Positions 14,958 to 16,034 of a stretch of 16,034 nt of DNA are shown here, in pieces. Numbering within the stretch: the first letter of the stretch is position 1; every line of letters begins with the position of its first letter. The position numbers and the translations under genes were made by a program. Under the pieces are notes generated by a model. It worked only from the letters and a program-made list of their open reading frames with translations. It was not told where the DNA came from and searched no databases. This DNA is from CAWJHE01 sp964614855 (lineage in GTDB: Bacteria > Chloroflexota > Anaerolineae > Anaerolineales > UBA4823). The stretch is from assembly GCA_964614855.1 (NCBI GenBank), contig CAZTMX010000050.1, forward strand, positions 1 through 16,034, written 5' to 3'.

Positions 14958-15875
14958 ATGTGGAGTTTCCTCGCTCGTCGAATATTACAAGCGATCACAG
15001 TCTTGCTTGGGGCGACGCTGGTGGCCTTTTTCGTCACGCGCGCTACTGGCGATCCGGTGAATTTGTTACTGCCAGAGACCGCTACAGATGAACAAAGACA
15101 GGCATTGCGAGTACGCCTGGGGTTAGACCAGCCGATTATTACCCAATATACACGCTATTTATCGGATATTCTTCAAGGTGATTTCGGCAACTCCATACGC
15201 CACGAGGTGCCGGTTGCAGACCTAATTTGGGAGCGTATGCCAGCCACGTTAGAACTTGCATTGGCCGGGATGGCTCTAACCATCATTTTCTCATTTCCCT
15301 TAGGAATTTTTATCGCGCTAAAGCGTAACACGATCTGGGATTTACTCGGAACAACATTTTCGTTGCTCGGCCAGGCAATGCCAACATTCTGGACCGGTTT
15401 GATGTTGATCCTGATATTTGCTGTTGGACTTGGGTGGTTGCCTGTATCTGGGCGGGATACCTGGCAAAATCTTGTTTTGCCTGCTACTGTTTTAGGAATT
15501 TATAGCACAGGCCGTATTACCCGCCTGGTTCGTTCGGGTATGTTGGAAGTCTTGGGAAAAGAATATATCCGGACAGCCCGTGCCAAAGGTTTGATGGAAA
15601 ATGTTGTTGTGTGGGTTCATGCGCTGCGGAATGCATCCATCCCGGTTGTCACCATGTTGGGTTTGGAATTCGCCTCCATGCTGAGCGGCGCTCTGATTAT
15701 CGAGATGGTTTTTGCCTGGCCAGGATTGGGTCGCCTGGTAGTGACATCGGTTTTCTCGCGAGATTTTCCTGTGGTTCAAGGCGTGGTTTTGACCTATGCC
15801 GTGATATTTGTGGTTTCCAACCTGGTTGTAGATATGGTGTACTCTGTGTTGGATCCGAGGATTAGTTACCAATGA
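14958..15875 (+). CDS. ABC transporter permease, DppB/OppB family
   Basis: The first inner-membrane subunit of the peptide-type importer, 305 residues, typical length. The N-terminus 'MWSFLARRILQAITVLLGATLVAFFV' is the usual DppB start with a membrane segment at about 10-27. Further segments are predicted near 98-121, 134-160, 172-190, 226-250 and 274-295. The cytoplasmic EAA loop that contacts the ATPase is 'KEYIRTARAKGL' at 201-212. The family's 'GDFGNSI' motif is at 74-80 and 'VFAWPGLGRL' at 251-260. AAGGAGG (14943-14949) sits eight bases before the ATG. The stop overlaps the next gene's start. Confidence 0.94.
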   Translation: MWSFLARRILQAITVLLGATLVAFFVTRATGDPVNLLLPETATDEQRQALRVRLGLDQPIITQYTRYLSDILQGDFGNSIRHEVPVADLIWERMPATLELALAGMALTIIFSFPLGIFIALKRNTIWDLLGTTFSLLGQAMPTFWTGLMLILIFAVGLGWLPVSGRDTWQNLVLPATVLGIYSTGRITRLVRSGMLEVLGKEYIRTARAKGLMENVVVWVHALRNASIPVVTMLGLEFASMLSGALIIEMVFAWPGLGRLVVTSVFSRDFPVVQGVVLTYAVIFVVSNLVVDMVYSVLDPRISYQ

Positions 15876-16034
15876 GCACCACAACTTTAGATACCGTTTC
15901 ACAAGCAAAGAAGATTTCAGGTTTTGAGTACCTGAAACGCCGGATTCTTAAAAGTCCTGCGGGTATGTTTGGGTTAATCGTAGTTCTTCTGGTAATCCTA
16001 ACAGCAATATTTGCCGACCAGATTGCACCCAACG
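15872..16034 (+). CDS. ABC transporter permease, DppC/OppC family (3' truncated by window edge)
   Basis: The second permease of the importer begins at ATG 15872 and overlaps the DppB stop as ATGA (15872-15875), indicating translational coupling. The 54 visible residues comprise a polar cytoplasmic start, the family motif 'SPAGMFGLIVVLLVIL' at about residues 28-43 and the first membrane segment ending 'AIFADQIAP'. The frame stays open to the window edge. ATPase subunits (DppD/DppF type) would be expected further downstream. Confidence 0.92.
   Translation, partial: MSTTTLDTVSQAKKISGFEYLKRRILKSPAGMFGLIVVLLVILTAIFADQIAPN

Noticed and set aside
1..16034. tRNA or rRNA genes, CRISPR arrays, insertion sequences and attachment sites
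   Set aside because: I looked in every intergenic gap and saw no cloverleaf, rRNA signature, repeat-spacer array or transposase.

Overview
The window looks like a chromosomal segment of a Chloroflexota bacterium, probably Anaerolineae or a relative. The best clue is the substrate-binding lipoprotein at 13202-14863, whose mature N-terminus is a long Ala/Pro/Glu linker of a kind common in that phylum. A stand-alone CBS-domain pyrophosphatase and a molybdenum hydroxylase cluster fit an anaerobic or facultative lifestyle. This placement is inference; no rRNA, tRNA or mobile element is present to confirm it.

Region 1 (1-8019, + strand) is a tight operon for a xanthine dehydrogenase-type molybdenum hydroxylase. 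It holds a molybdopterin-binding subunit cut by the left edge, a CBS-domain family II inorganic pyrophosphatase, an XdhC-type cofactor chaperone, a fused FAD/[2Fe-2S] electron-transfer subunit, and a 575-residue uncharacterised protein. The last protein's C-terminal part carries motifs reminiscent of nucleoside phosphorylases and AMP nucleosidase. The gaps run from 3 to 55 bases. A large hairpin at 7999-8041 ends the operon and also serves the convergent gene.

Region 2 (8069-9418, - strand) is a single class III aminotransferase of the taurine/omega-amino acid type. A 205-bp divergent regulatory region (9419-9623) separates it from Region 3. That region contains a near-consensus sigma-70 promoter and two sets of direct repeats.

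Region 3 (9624-11244, + strand) encodes a DeoR-family repressor and a BtpA/SgcQ-family TIM-barrel protein. A 400-bp AT-richer stretch follows with no convincing gene, ending in a perfect 9-bp-arm palindrome just before the next gene.

Region 4 (11649-16034, + strand) encodes an amidohydrolase-superfamily protein that lacks the usual HxH metal motif, then a family 5 substrate-binding lipoprotein, a DppB-type permease and the start of a DppC-type permease. The transporter continues past the right edge.

A working hypothesis is that the window joins two catabolic modules. One is a purine or N-heterocycle oxidation module (possible nucleosidase, hydroxylase, cofactor maturation, PPi removal). The other is a DeoR-controlled uptake and degradation module (ABC importer, amidohydrolase, aminotransferase, BtpA-like protein). 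The substrates cannot be read from the sequence.
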